From an uncultured Algibacter sp. (GTDB lineage: Bacteria; Bacteroidota; Bacteroidia; Flavobacteriales; Flavobacteriaceae): a stretch of DNA of 64,000 nt. Below, piece by piece: positions 46,014-56,973 of this stretch. How positions within the stretch are numbered: position 1 is the stretch's first letter; every line of letters starts with the position of its first letter. The notes beneath the pieces are model-generated. The model was not told the origin of the DNA. It saw only the letters and a list, made by a program, of their open reading frames with translations, and made no database searches. The stretch is from contig CANMQH010000003.1 of NCBI GenBank assembly GCA_947499935.1, positions 186,001 to 250,000 of the forward strand, given 5' to 3'. The translations under genes were made by a program, and so were the position numbers.

Positions 46014-47108
46014 TTACTGAATTATTCTAAACTCAGTTCTTCTATTTTTTTGGTGTTGTGCAGCACTACATTCTACACCATTAGAACAACGGTTTACTAA
46101 TCTAGTTTCACCAAATCCTTTACCAGATAAACGGCTTCTAGAAATACCTTTAGATACTAGGTAATTTACAACAGAATTAGCACGTTGTTGAGATAAAGAC
46201 ATATTAAAATCATCATTTCCTCTAGAATCTGTATGAGACATTAGCTCAATATTAACAGGCTTGCTGTTTAATAATGGTAATAAAGTTTCATTAATTGTTT
46301 TCTTAGAAGATGCAGTGATACGAGCACTACCTGTTTCATAAAATATTGGTAAAACATTAGAGCTTAAAAGTCCACAATCAACTTCTTCCCAAGTAGTAAT
46401 ACCACCTTTTTTAGCTAAAACAGTTCTTTTTACAGATTGTGTTTTTGCTGGTACAGTTACACTTGTTGTAGTTGCAGGTGTTGCAACAACTTGACGCTTT
46501 ATAACAGAGTACTGTGCAGGAATTTCAATTTCATCCATACGAGCTGGAGTTTTTACAACTTTTTTAGTATAAGTTGCTGGTGTTTCATTTACAGGTATAT
46601 TGCTTACAGTAGCATCTTTAGCCAAAGTCGTAAAGCTAACATCTCTAAATTGTGCTGGGTATCCAACAAAACAAGCAACCATACAGTCTTCTTTGTTTGG
46701 AGAATCACAAGCAGTTTCTTTATATTCCCAACCAGAGGTTTCTGGGTAAGTTTCAAAAGTTCTTGAATTTTTACCAAAAGTTGCTGGGCTAACACTTAAG
46801 TCAGAACGACCTTGTTTTTTTATATAAGATACCTGTACGTTTTCATAAACAGCAGGAACATAAACAAGCTTTTTAGAAGCTTCTTTAATTAAAACACGAT
46901 CTTCTACAGTTTTATATGTAGCAGGCACAACTTGTAATTTAGTATATGCAGGGTAAACTTCAATAGTTTCTTCAACGTCTTTAAACTCATCTTTAGTAAT
47001 ACATTTAACATAACATTTACCTGGTTCAGGGTTTGCAGGTAAATTTTGAGCTTGAGACATTCCGTAACCTAGAAACAGGGCTAGGCATAAAAATAAATTT
47101 GTTTTCAT
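46014..47108 (-). CDS. OmpA family outer-membrane protein
   Basis: 364 residues with a signal peptide ending SQAQ. The N-terminal 230 residues carry about ten short xPAx motifs (PATY, PAVY, PAQY and others) spaced 12-30 residues apart, forming a repeat domain. The C-terminal 115 residues are an OmpA peptidoglycan-binding domain (YETGSARI, SHTDSRG, LSQQRANSV, NRRTEF). It probably links the outer membrane to the cell wall. A terminator lies downstream. Confidence 0.85.
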   Translation of the reverse strand: MKTNLFLCLALFLGYGMSQAQNLPANPEPGKCYVKCITKDEFKDVEETIEVYPAYTKLQVVPATYKTVEDRVLIKEASKKLVYVPAVYENVQVSYIKKQGRSDLSVSPATFGKNSRTFETYPETSGWEYKETACDSPNKEDCMVACFVGYPAQFRDVSFTTLAKDATVSNIPVNETPATYTKKVVKTPARMDEIEIPAQYSVIKRQVVATPATTTSVTVPAKTQSVKRTVLAKKGGITTWEEVDCGLLSSNVLPIFYETGSARITASSKKTINETLLPLLNSKPVNIELMSHTDSRGNDDFNMSLSQQRANSVVNYLVSKGISRSRLSGKGFGETRLVNRCSNGVECSAAQHQKNRRTEFRIIQ

Positions 47109-47260
47109 AAAATTAGAATTTTTAGTTAATGGTTATTAATTTCCAACGGTTAATTAGACACAAAGTAATGAAAAAAGTCACAATTAACATTTGTAAATTG
47201 TTTTAAATCTTAAAAAAATCTTAAATTTTTTTTTAAAAGCACAAAAGAGAACCCTAAATC

Positions 47261-48115
47261 TTATGAAAACACTACAGTTTTGTTATTGTAAACCATAACT
47301 TTTCTATCGGTATGTAATTTAATAGCATTAGATAAAACAATCTTTTCTAGGTCTCTTCCTTTGGCTATTAAATCTTTAATAGCATAGGAGTGAGAAATTC
47401 TAGCTACATTTTGGTCAATTATTGGACCTGCGTCTAACTCTTCTGTTACATAATGGCTAGTAGCTCCAATAATCTTAACACCTCTTTTAAATGCTGAATG
47501 GTAGGGTTTTGCGCCAGCAAAAGCAGGTAAAAAGGAATGATGGATATTAATTATTTTATTAGTGTATTGGTCAATCAGCTTTTTAGAAATTATTTGCATG
47601 TATCTAGCCAATACTACAAAATCTATATGATGTGCTTTTAAAAGTGCTAGTTGTTTGTCTTCAGCTTGAGCTTTGTTAGTTTTTGTTACTGGAATATGGT
47701 AAAATGGGATTTTAAAATTATCTGCTATAGGTTTTAAATCTATATGATTACTAATAATAAAAGGTATTTCTAAATTGAGCTCACCAGAGTTATAGCGTCC
47801 TAAGATATCATATAAGCAATGGTCGTATTTAGAAACAAATAAGGCCATTTTTGGTTTTTTTTCCGAAGAATAAATACGCCATTTCATTTTAAATTTTTTA
47901 GACATATCATTTTCAAAACACAATTTGAAATTATCGGTAGTAAATGTTTCAGAGTTAAATTCACTTTCTAAACGCATAAAAAAGATATCTTGTTCTCTAT
48001 CTACATGTTGATCTATGTAGACAATGTTTCCGCCTTTTTCAGCAATAAAATTAGTAACCGAAGCTATAATATTACAACGATCTTCGCAATGTATTAATAT
48101 GGTTATTCTGTTCAT
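47261..48115 (-). CDS. purU: Formyltetrahydrofolate deformylase
   Basis: Hydrolyses 10-formyl-THF to formate and THF, feeding PurT. 284 residues: an N-terminal ACT domain (about 1-80, with HCEDRCNIIA) and a C-terminal formyltransferase-like domain with NIHHSFLPAF and YVTEELDAGPI. Divergent from icmF, with 145 bp between. Both domain orders match PurU. Confidence 0.92.
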   Translation of the reverse strand: MNRITILIHCEDRCNIIASVTNFIAEKGGNIVYIDQHVDREQDIFFMRLESEFNSETFTTDNFKLCFENDMSKKFKMKWRIYSSEKKPKMALFVSKYDHCLYDILGRYNSGELNLEIPFIISNHIDLKPIADNFKIPFYHIPVTKTNKAQAEDKQLALLKAHHIDFVVLARYMQIISKKLIDQYTNKIINIHHSFLPAFAGAKPYHSAFKRGVKIIGATSHYVTEELDAGPIIDQNVARISHSYAIKDLIAKGRDLEKIVLSNAIKLHTDRKVMVYNNKTVVFS

Positions 48116-48260
48116 GTATGCATATACTTAAATGGCTAAAATTAGTTTAAAAATGACATAAGATGCGTAGTTCTTTTTAATTTTGAATAATTTTTTATAA
48201 ACAGTTATTTTTTTTGAATATTTCGTAAATTGCATGAGTTAATTATAATAAATTTTACGA

Positions 48261-51200
48261 ATGAATCAAATACTTCCCTATAAACCTAAGCATAAAGTTC
48301 GTATAGTAACAGCGGCATCTCTTTTTGATGGGCATGACGCTTCTATAAATATTATGCGTCGTATTATTCAATCAACAGGGGTAGAGGTTATACATTTAGG
48401 TCATGATAGAAGTGTAGATGAGGTCGTAAATACAGCCATTCAAGAAGATGTTAATGCGATATGTTTAACATCGTATCAAGGCGGACATATTGAATATTTT
48501 AAATACATGCACGACCTTTTAAAAGATAAAGGAGCAGAACATATTAAAATTTTTGGCGGCGGCGGCGGTGTTATTTTACCATCGGAAATTAAAGCGTTGA
48601 TGGATTATGGTATAACAAGGATTTATTCTCCAGATGATGGAAGAAAAATGGGTTTACAAGGTATGATAAACGATTTGGTAGAACAATCCGATTTTCCTAA
48701 TCCTGCATTGCAAAAAAATATAAATATTGATAATGCAATAAAAAATAAAGATGTTAGTGTTATCGCCAGACTTATATCGTTTGCAGAGAATAATCATAAT
48801 GCATTTGAAATTGCTTTTACATCAGTAAAATTAAATTCTAAGAAAAAAAAGAGTGTCGTTTTGGGTATTACAGGCACGGGTGGTTCTGGTAAATCTTCAC
48901 TTGTAGATGAGCTTGTAAGACGTTTTTTAGTAGATTTTCCAGAAAAAATGATTGGAATCATTTCTGTAGATCCATCAAAGCGAAAAACAGGAGGAGCATT
49001 GCTTGGAGACAGAATTAGGATGAATGCCATAAACTCTACCCACGTGTACATGAGAAGTTTGGCTACGCGTCAATCTAATTTAGCATTATCAAAGCATGTA
49101 AACGAAGCTGTAGATGTATTAAAAGCAGCAGCATATGATTTAATTATTTTAGAAACTTCAGGCATAGGCCAATCGGATACAGAAATTATAGAACATTCAG
49201 ATGTGTCACTGTATGTTATGACTCCAGAATTTGGTGCGGCTACGCAGTTAGAAAAAATTGATATGCTAGATTTTGCAGATTTAGTCGCCATAAATAAGTT
49301 TGACAAGCGGGGCGCATTAGATGCTTTACGCGATGTTAAAAAACAATATATGCGAAATAATGGTTTGTGGCATATAAATCAAGATGATTTGCCTGTTTTT
49401 GGTACTATAGCTTCACAATTTAATGATCCAGGTATGAACACGCTCTATAAATCTGTTATGGGTAAGTTGGTTGAAAAAACTGAAGCTGATTTAAAGTCTA
49501 CCTATAAGGTTTCAAATGAAAAAAGTGAAAAGATTTTTGTGATACCGCCATCAAGAATTCGCTACTTATCTGAAATTGCAGAAAATAATAGAGCTTATGA
49601 TAAAAATGCTAAAGCCCAAACCGATGTAGCTCAAAAATTATTTGGTATCTATAAAACCATATGTTCGGTCGCTAAAATTTCTAGTGAAAAAGAAATATCT
49701 TATTTAAATAAATTTGGTATTGATGGAGATAAGGTTTTAGATTATGCTGATAGTGAAAATAAAACGTTTTTAAAGTTTCTTATTGCTGAGTTTGATCTCG
49801 TAAAATTAAATTTAGACCCTCATAATTGGGAAACTATTATGGGTTGGAATGATAAAATTATTAGGTATAAGAACCCAATATATACCTTTAAAGTTAGAGA
49901 TAAAGAAATTAAGTTACAAACCCATACCGAATCTCTATCACATACACAAATACCAAAGGTAGCCTTACCAAAATATGAAGCTTGGGGCGATGTTTTGCGA
50001 TGGTGTTTACATGAAAATGTGCCTGGAGAATTTCCATTTACTTCGGGTTTGTATCCTTTTAAAAGAACAGGAGAAGATCCTGCACGTATGTTCGCAGGCG
50101 AAGGTGGACCAGAACGTACAAACCGTCGTTTTCATTATGTAAGTGCTGGTTTGCCTGCTAAACGTTTATCTACAGCTTTTGATAGTGTAACACTATACGG
50201 GAGTGATCCAGATTATCGCCCCGATATTTATGGTAAAATAGGTAATGCTGGTGTTTCTATATGTTGTTTAGATGATGCTAAGAAACTCTATTCTGGTTTT
50301 AATTTAGCCGATGCTATGACCTCTGTTAGCATGACTATAAATGGACCAGCCCCCATGTTGTTAGCCTTTTTTATGAATGCAGCCATAGATCAGCAATGTG
50401 AAATTTACATTAAAGAAAACAACTTAGAAAAAGACATAGAATCTAAAATAGCCAAAATTTATAAAAATCATGAACGGCCACATTATAATGGCGATTTGCC
50501 AGAAGGTAATAATGGTTTGGGGCTTATGCTTTTGGGTGTTACTGGTGATCAGGTTTTACCTAAATCTGTTTATCTAGATATAAAGACAAAAACTATTGCT
50601 CAGGTTCGTGGTACAGTACAGGCTGATATTTTAAAAGAAGATCAAGCACAGAATACTTGTATTTTTTCTACAGAATTTGCATTGCGCTTAATGGGCGATG
50701 TGCAGGAATATTTTATAGAAAATAATGTGCGCAATTTTTATTCGGTCTCCATCTCGGGATATCATATTGCAGAAGCAGGAGCAAACCCTATTACCCAATT
50801 AGCACTTACACTTTCTAACGGTTTTACTTATGTAGAATATTATTTAAGCCGTGGTATGGATATTAATAAATTTGGACCTAATTTATCGTTTTTCTTTTCT
50901 AACGGTACCGATCCAGAATATGCGGTTATAGGTCGTGTTGCGCGTAAAATATGGGCAAAAGCCATGAAGCATAAATACGGGGCTAATACTAGAGCTCAAA
51001 TGCTTAAATATCACATACAAACTTCAGGGCGTAGTTTACATGCTCAAGAAATTGATTTTAACGACATCCGTACAACGTTACAAGCATTGTATGCTATTTA
51101 CGATAATTGTAATTCATTACACACCAATGCTTATGACGAGGCGATCACCACACCAACCGAAGAGTCTGTAAGACGTGCTATGGCTATACAGTTAATTATT

Positions 51201-51701
51201 AATAAAGAATTGGGCTTAGCCAAAAACGAAAATCCTATACAAGGCTCATTTATTATTGAAGAATTGACCGATTTGGTTGAAGAGGCTGTGCTATTGGAGT
51301 TCGATAGAATTAATGAACGTGGTGGTGTTTTAGGCGCTATGGAAACCATGTACCAACGTAGTAAAATACAAGAAGAAAGTTTATACTATGAAACATTAAA
51401 ACATAATGGCGAATTTCCTATTATTGGAGTCAATACTTTTTTGAGCAGTAAAGGCTCTCCAACAGTTTTACCAGTAGAAGTTATTAGAGCTACAGAAGAA
51501 GAAAAACAGTTTCAAATTAATACCTTAAAGCATTTACATGAAGCACATGATACCGAATCGTTATTAAAGGAATTACAAGGTAAAGCCATAGATAATCATA
51601 ATATTTTTGAAGCTTTAATGGAAGTTTGTAAATTTTGTTCTCTTGGCCAAATTACACATGCTTTATTTGAAGTTGGTGGCCAATATAGAAGGAATATGTA
51701 A
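48261..51701 (+). CDS. icmF: Fused isobutyryl-CoA mutase (IcmF)
   Basis: B12-dependent mutase interconverting isobutyryl-CoA and butyryl-CoA. At 1146 residues it fuses a B12-binding domain (about 10-140, DGHDASI), a MeaI-type GTPase chaperone (P-loop GTGGSGKSS near 205) and the mutase catalytic domain (about 560-1140). The catalytic domain has [10 protein letters not shown] and [10 protein letters not shown]; this Phe and Gln pair is the isobutyryl-CoA signature, in place of the Tyr and Arg of methylmalonyl-CoA mutase. No separate B12-binding subunit is needed. The substrate assignment rests on the two residues. Confidence 0.9.
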   Translation: MNQILPYKPKHKVRIVTAASLFDGHDASINIMRRIIQSTGVEVIHLGHDRSVDEVVNTAIQEDVNAICLTSYQGGHIEYFKYMHDLLKDKGAEHIKIFGGGGGVILPSEIKALMDYGITRIYSPDDGRKMGLQGMINDLVEQSDFPNPALQKNINIDNAIKNKDVSVIARLISFAENNHNAFEIAFTSVKLNSKKKKSVVLGITGTGGSGKSSLVDELVRRFLVDFPEKMIGIISVDPSKRKTGGALLGDRIRMNAINSTHVYMRSLATRQSNLALSKHVNEAVDVLKAAAYDLIILETSGIGQSDTEIIEHSDVSLYVMTPEFGAATQLEKIDMLDFADLVAINKFDKRGALDALRDVKKQYMRNNGLWHINQDDLPVFGTIASQFNDPGMNTLYKSVMGKLVEKTEADLKSTYKVSNEKSEKIFVIPPSRIRYLSEIAENNRAYDKNAKAQTDVAQKLFGIYKTICSVAKISSEKEISYLNKFGIDGDKVLDYADSENKTFLKFLIAEFDLVKLNLDPHNWETIMGWNDKIIRYKNPIYTFKVRDKEIKLQTHTESLSHTQIPKVALPKYEAWGDVLRWCLHENVPGEFPFTSGLYPFKRTGEDPARMFAGEGGPERTNRRFHYVSAGLPAKRLSTAFDSVTLYGSDPDYRPDIYGKIGNAGVSICCLDDAKKLYSGFNLADAMTSVSMTINGPAPMLLAFFMNAAIDQQCEIYIKENNLEKDIESKIAKIYKNHERPHYNGDLPEGNNGLGLMLLGVTGDQVLPKSVYLDIKTKTIAQVRGTVQADILKEDQAQNTCIFSTEFALRLMGDVQEYFIENNVRNFYSVSISGYHIAEAGANPITQLALTLSNGFTYVEYYLSRGMDINKFGPNLSFFFSNGTDPEYAVIGRVARKIWAKAMKHKYGANTRAQMLKYHIQTSGRSLHAQEIDFNDIRTTLQALYAIYDNCNSLHTNAYDEAITTPTEESVRRAMAIQLIINKELGLAKNENPIQGSFIIEELTDLVEEAVLLEFDRINERGGVLGAMETMYQRSKIQEESLYYETLKHNGEFPIIGVNTFLSSKGSPTVLPVEVIRATEEEKQFQINTLKHLHEAHDTESLLKELQGKAIDNHNIFEALMEVCKFCSLGQITHALFEVGGQYRRNM

Positions 51702-51786
51702 AGAATAATTTATGAAAAGTTAATTAATTTTACTTTACAATAAATAAAAATATACTTAAAAGAGGATAAAATACGACAATATTTAC

Positions 51787-51806
51787 TATATTTGTGACAA
51801 ATGTCA
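51787..51806 (+). promoter_or_regulatory. Promoter -7 box and operator of the RES-Xre operon
   Basis: TATATTTG (51787-51794) matches the Bacteroidota TAnnTTTG box. It is directly followed by TGACA-AA-TGTCA (51795-51806), a dyad just before the antitoxin start. The arrangement fits autoregulation of the toxin-antitoxin operon. No clear -33 TTTG is seen. Confidence 0.55.
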
Positions 51807-51810
51807 TGTT

Positions 51811-52305
51811 ATGAAAAAGCAAATCAATATTAAAAATATTATAAATGAGCCTCAAGCATTTTATGATTTGCAAAATAGATACCAACGTATTACCAGTGTT
51901 CTAGGTGGTAGTATAGCCGTAGGGCAGTCCATTAATAGTGATATGGATCTTATAGAAATTACACGTAAGGGGCTTCCAAAATCGGTTATTCAAACACTGA
52001 GTGCTATTTTATCAATATCCATGGAAAAGATGAGTCAGTTATTACATGTTTCTCATCGTACATTGCAAAGAAAGAGCGATACAGATTTATTAAATGTATA
52101 CCCTACAGAGCAAATTTTAGAAATAGCAGATGTTATTTCTAAAGGTGTTGAGGTATTAGGGTCTATAGATATGTTTACAAAATGGTTACATACCGAAATT
52201 AGACATCTTGATTATAAGCAACCTATAGATTATCTAGATACCACATTTGGCGTTGCGCTTATTAAAGATACCTTAGGCCGTATTGAGCATGGTGTATATT
52301 CATAA
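51811..52305 (+). CDS. Antitoxin of Xre/MbcA/ParS toxin-binding family
   Basis: 164 residues; Xre-like DNA-binding region (about 50-100, LSISMEKMSQLLHVSHRTLQ) and C-terminal DUF2384-type toxin-binding part (about 105-160, with KWLHTEI and a proline-rich turn). Located 13 bp before the RES toxin. It would bind and block the toxin and repress its own promoter. The short dyad upstream (TGACA/TGTCA) is a candidate operator. Confidence 0.82.
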   Translation: MKKQINIKNIINEPQAFYDLQNRYQRITSVLGGSIAVGQSINSDMDLIEITRKGLPKSVIQTLSAILSISMEKMSQLLHVSHRTLQRKSDTDLLNVYPTEQILEIADVISKGVEVLGSIDMFTKWLHTEIRHLDYKQPIDYLDTTFGVALIKDTLGRIEHGVYS

Positions 52306-52318
52306 AAATAATTGAGTT

Positions 52319-52777
52319 TTGAAAATATACCGTATAGCCAAACAACAATTTATTTCAGATTTAAGTGGCGAAGGAGCCAGATTGTATGGTGGACGCTGGA
52401 ATAAACCAGGACATAACATGTTGTATTGTTCTAAACAGCTTTCTTTAAGTGTTTTAGAGTTATTAGTACATGTAGATTATCAATTTATAAATCAAAATTT
52501 TTGGTTTATTGAGATTGAAATACCTGAGGTGATTGATATACCAAAGGTTCCATCAAAAATATTAAAACAAGATTGGAGACATAACCCACCGCTTGAGTTA
52601 ACTCAAAATTACGGTACCGATTGGTTAAAATCTAATAAAAAATTAGCATTGAGTGTGCCTTCTGCAGTTTTACCAAACGAACATAATATATTATTAAATC
52701 CGAATCACATAGATTTTAAGAATGTCCAAATTACTAAAAAGGAGATTTTAGATATAGATGCTAGGGTATTTAAGTGA
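52319..52777 (+). CDS. RES family toxin (NAD+ phosphorylase)
   Basis: 152 residues of the RES domain, which depletes NAD+. Typical text: GARLYGGRWNKPG and SLSVLELLVH near the N-terminus, with the conserved Arg, Glu and Ser residues that name the family (Ser in ALSVPSAVL). The start is TTG at 52319; no better ATG fits. Together with the upstream antitoxin it forms a type II RES-Xre module. Directly downstream is the tracrRNA terminator of the CRISPR locus. Confidence 0.85.
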   Translation: MKIYRIAKQQFISDLSGEGARLYGGRWNKPGHNMLYCSKQLSLSVLELLVHVDYQFINQNFWFIEIEIPEVIDIPKVPSKILKQDWRHNPPLELTQNYGTDWLKSNKKLALSVPSAVLPNEHNILLNPNHIDFKNVQITKKEILDIDARVFK

Positions 52778-52790
52778 TAACTTCTATTTC

Positions 52791-52880
52791 AAAAAAAAGT
52801 CCTACCGAAGCAGGACTAAAGAATTTCTTCTACGGCATATAGCCTTATTGTGATAAGATTAAAGATTAGAAATTTTAATC
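52791..52880 (-). ncRNA. tracrRNA of the type II-C CRISPR locus
   Basis: Read on the minus strand: an anti-repeat at 52848-52872 (16-bp and 5-bp matches to the CRISPR repeat split by a 4-nt bulge), a nexus hairpin AAGGCTATATGCC just after it, and a terminator hairpin (AGTCCT/AGGACT, 52798-52803 with 52812-52817) followed by eight T. This is the standard tracrRNA plan. It lies upstream of and divergent to cas9. The 5' end near 52880 is inferred from the promoter. Confidence 0.88.
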
Positions 52881-52885
52881 TGAAT

Positions 52886-52915
52886 CAAAAATAATAAAAT
52901 TTATGTAATTACAAA
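52886..52915 (-). promoter_or_regulatory. tracrRNA promoter (TTTG / TAnnTTTG)
   Basis: On the minus strand, TTTG (52912-52915) and TATTTTTG (52886-52893) are 18 bp apart, close to the Bacteroidota consensus of about 19. The predicted start of transcription is about 52880, at the edge of the anti-repeat. Confidence 0.7.
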
Positions 52916-52979
52916 ATAAGTATATGTACGTATTTTATTATTTAATCAATCATTTTATATTTATGGTTTAAATGTAAAT

Positions 52980-55900
52980 ATGGCAAAAATTTTAGGGTTA
53001 GATCTTGGAACAAATAGTATTGGTTGGGCAATTATTGATAAAGACAAAATATTAGGAATAGGAAGTAGGATATTCCCTGAAGGTGTAGTTAATTTAGGTG
53101 AGGGAGAAGGCAAAGAGACTTCAAAAAATGCTAGTAGAACAGACGATAGAGGTACTAGACGGCAATTTTTTAGACGTCGTTTGCGTAAACGATACTTATT
53201 ACGTGAGTTGGCTAAAAATAAAATGTGTCCTATTAATTATGCATCAGTAAAATTATGGAATCAAAAAGAAATTTTTAATAATGAAAATCTTCAAAAATGG
53301 CTAAAACTAAACCCTTATGAATTAAGAGCAAAAGCAATTAATGAAAAAATAACCTTAGAAGAGCTTGGAAGAATATTTTATCATATGATTCAACGACGAG
53401 GATTTCAAAGTAATAGTAGAAGTGTAGGCGCTGATAACAATGAAAAAAGTGTCATATTCAAAGGCGATTTAAAAGCAGGGAAAATTGGTATTGGAGAAAC
53501 AACTCAAAGTATTGAAAGTAATAAAACATTAGGCGCTTATTTAAACGAAATTTATCCAAAAGATAACGAACCGTTTTCTGGAAGTTTGGAGCGTATCAGA
53601 AATCGATATACAACACGACAAATGTATGTTGATGAGTTTGAAACTATTTGGGAGTACCAGAAAACACATTATCAAGAACTAACTGACGACCTTAAAACTA
53701 TTTTTGGTGGACGTAAAAAGGATGGACATACAGAAGATGGTGTACTTTTTCATCAACGTCCGTTAAGATCTCAAAAACATTTGGTAGGACATTGTACGTT
53801 TGAGCCAAAAAAAACTAAATGCCCAATAAGTGCCATCCCTAATGAGTTGAGGCGTATTTACGAGTGGCTCAACACACTTAAATGTGATTTAGCAGGTGAG
53901 AATGTAAACATTACTGAAGTAGATAGAAATAAGATTTTGAAATTACTGTTTTCTAAGGAGAAAGTGAATTTTAAAGATATTAGAAAATCTATTAACAGGC
54001 TTGATGGTTATTATCAATTTAATTATAAAGATGATGATAAAATTTATGGCAGTCATACCATAAGTAACTTATCTAATAAAAAGTTTTTTGGTCAACAATG
54101 GTTTGAGTTATCTGATAAAGAACAAGAAGATATCTGGCACGTACTTTATAATTTTGATGATAGAGATAAACTAAAACAATATGCTATTGATAAATGGAAC
54201 TTTACTGATGAAAAAGCAGATAAGATTTCAAAATTTAATTTAAAGGATGGTTACGCTCAATTGAGTAGAAAAGCTATTACTAATATATTGCCTTTTTTAA
54301 AACTAGGCTTTACTTATGATATAGCTGTAGCTTTAGGTGGTGTAAAAAACGCATTAACAGAAAAATGGGATGATTATGGGCAATTTATGTTAGATAATGT
54401 TCCAGAAATTGTACGATCCAATTTTAAAGGCGGCTATATAGAACCTTTAAAAGCAATGCTTAAAGCGGAGTGTAAAGTAACTGATAAGCAATTGTTAAAA
54501 TTATATCATCATAGTAGTGCTATTGAAGCTGGTAGATTATTAGATAAATTACCTGTTAATCTTGAAGCTGATAGGGAAATACAACGTATTAAAAACCCTG
54601 TTGTAATTACGGCACTTTTTGAAATCAGGAAATTAGTAAATGAAGTTATTGAGGATTATGGTAAACCAGATGAAATAAAAGTAGAATTAGCACGCGATTT
54701 AAAAATTTCAAAATCTAAAAGGCATGATATTAGACAAGAACAAAAAAGATTAGAGTGAGAAAATGATAGGGTAAAAGACGAGTTAGATTATATTGGACAA
54801 CGACCAACGCATCTTAATATTTTAAAATATAAGCTCTGGGAAGAATGTAACCGAGTTTGTCCCTACACAGGACTAAATATAGAAGTTAATCAACTATTTA
54901 GTGGAGAAGTACAAATAGAACATATCTACCCTTGGAGTCGCTCCCTAAATGATAGTTTTATGAATAAAACACTTTGTTTTGCTGATGAAAATAGAGCAAA
55001 AGGAGATTTAACACCTTATGAGTTTTACGGTAAACAAGGCGAACAAAAATGGAATGATATTAAATTACAGGCGCTAAGTTGTTTTAAAAACAAAGCGCAT
55101 TATCCAAATGCTTATTATAAATTCAAACAATTTGTTAAACAAAAACATGATTCTGATTTTATAAGTAGACAACTTAACGATACGCGTTATATAAGTAAAG
55201 AAGCTAAAAACTATTTATCAAAAATATGTAATAATGTTATGGTTGCTCCTGGACAAATGACCTCAAATTTGCGACATCACTGGGGTCTTAATACAGTTTT
55301 AAATAAAGAAGAAGATGTAAAAATAAGAGAAGACCATCGGCATCATGCAATAGATGCTTTAGTTATGGCTTGTGCCACTAGAAGCCATTTACAAGAACTT
55401 AGTAAATGGAATAGATATGACAGAACTTACGATCTTGATAATTTTCCTAAACCATGGAAAACTTTTAGGGAAGATGCTGTTAAGGCAGTCAATCAAATAT
55501 TGGTTTCCCATAAAAAAACAAAATCAATATTAACCGTTAGAACTCACACTACTAATAAAAACGGAGAAAAATATAAAAACGTTGGTGTAGCTGCTCGGGG
55601 ACAATTACATAAAGAGACTATTTTTGGAAAACGACAAACACCACATAGCGATCAAGGATTTCATGTAAGAAAACCAATAGATAGTCTTACAACAGAAAAA
55701 CAATTAGAAAAAGTTGTAGATAAAACTATTAAAGATTTGATTTTTAAACGCATTCATATTCTTGGAGGCTTTGTAAAAGGAAAAATACCAGTAGAAACCT
55801 TTTTTATAAGTGATGAGAGAGGTAAAAAACTACCTCAAATTTTTCTGCCAAATAAAAATGGAAACTCTGTTCCTGTTTTAAAAGTAAGAATGCGAGAAAA

Positions 55901-56366
55901 TATTGGTGGTGCTGAAAAATTAAAGAATAATTTAAATCAATGGGTGAATCCAAGAAATAATCATCATGTATTAATTTTTAGAGATGAAAATGAAAATTTG
56001 AAAGAAGAAGTTGTAACGTTTTGGACAGTTGTAGAGCGTAAACGCAAAGGGTTTCCTGTTTATCAATTACCAGCTCATGGACAAAGCATAGTGACTACAT
56101 TACAAATAAATGATATGTTTTTATTAGGCTTAAATGAAGATGAAGTTGATTGGGGAAATTTAAATTATAATATTTTGAAGAAATATTTATACAGGGTTCA
56201 AAAATTAACATCAGGTGATTATTTTTTTAGAAAGCATACATCTTCCACAATAACCGATGAAAATTACAAACAAATTAGAGGTTTTGGTATGGGAAAAACA
56301 GGATGGTTTGCTTTTAATCCCATCAAAGTGAAAATTTCAGTTACTGGAAAAATTCTGAAAATATAA
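52980..56366 (+). pseudogene. cas9: cas9 (type II-C) interrupted by one in-frame TGA
   Basis: RNA-guided DNA endonuclease of about 1128 residues if the stop is read through. RuvC-I (LGLDLGTNS, Asp8), the Arg-rich bridge helix (about 50-78), the REC lobe, RuvC-II (IKVELARDL, Glu569), HNH (IEHIYPWS, His648, with Asn662 and Asn671), RuvC-III (HHAID, His789 and Asp792) and the C-terminal PAM-interacting part are all present. TGA at codon 593 (54756-54758) lies between RuvC-II and HNH, and the frame stays open on both sides. The N-terminal product is 592 residues. A restart at the next in-frame ATG (54960, Met661) would miss His648. Either a nonsense mutation, read error or recoding is possible. 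Confidence 0.92.
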
Positions 56367-56437
56367 TATATTTTAAATTAGAATAAGTTATTCGATATAG
56401 AAAAATTAATATTTCTGTTTTCTTAATATTCATATGA

Positions 56438-56867
56438 TTAGTAGTCTAATTAAAGATTAGAAAACACGATATTCAGTCAAGATTATACCAAAAGCATTAT
56501 TAAGTTGTGGTTTGATTAAAGATTAGAAAACACGATATTTGCTTTGCTTATTATACGAGAAGGAATTGGTTGTGGTTTGATTAAAGATTAGAAAACACGA
56601 TATTTGATGCAGAAAATTATATGCGATTATTGCTGTTGTGGTTTGATTAAAGATTAGAAAACACGATATTTATCTTGTATAACCCGCTTTGCTTTCTCTG
56701 TTGTGGTTTGATTAAAGATTAGAAAACACGATATTTTCTTTACTTGCAGATGTTAATGACTTGATGTTGTGGTTTGATTAAAGATTAGAAAACACGATAT
56801 TACTGGTAAATCCATTCCAAAAGCATCTTTTGTTGTGGTTTGATTAAAGATTAGAAAACACGATATT
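56438..56867 (+). CRISPR. Type II-C CRISPR array, 7 repeats and 6 spacers
   Basis: Six identical 36-bp repeats start at 56504, 56569, 56635, 56700, 56766 and 56832 (GTTGTGGTTTGATTAAAG then AGAAAACACGATATT after a T). A seventh, 56438-56473, is intact for its last 25 bases but diverged in its first 11. Spacers are 29 or 30 bp. The repeat is in sense with respect to the tracrRNA (GTTGT 5' end), so crRNA is made from the plus strand, away from cas9. The degenerate copy is on the cas9 side. Confidence 0.97.
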
Positions 56868-56920
56868 AGTTGGCTTTTTAACTTCTGTATATCAGGTTTT
56901 TAAAGTTAAATATCGTTTTG

Positions 56921-56968
56921 AAAAACGCTTCTTTTTTGCAGTGATAAGGCAAGATTGAAGCGTTTTTT
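56921..56968. terminator. Bidirectional terminator between CRISPR array and cas2
   Basis: An 11-bp stem (AAAAACGCTTC at 56921-56931, GAAGCGTTTTT at 56957-56967) has T-rich ends on both strands, ending the array on the plus strand and cas1-cas2 on the minus strand. Confidence 0.75.
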
Positions 56969-56973
56969 ATGTT

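Noticed and set aside
54756..54758. Selenocysteine or other programmed recoding of the Cas9 TGA
   Set aside because: No selenocysteine insertion context or hairpin seen just after the codon, and Cas9 has no known Sec position here.
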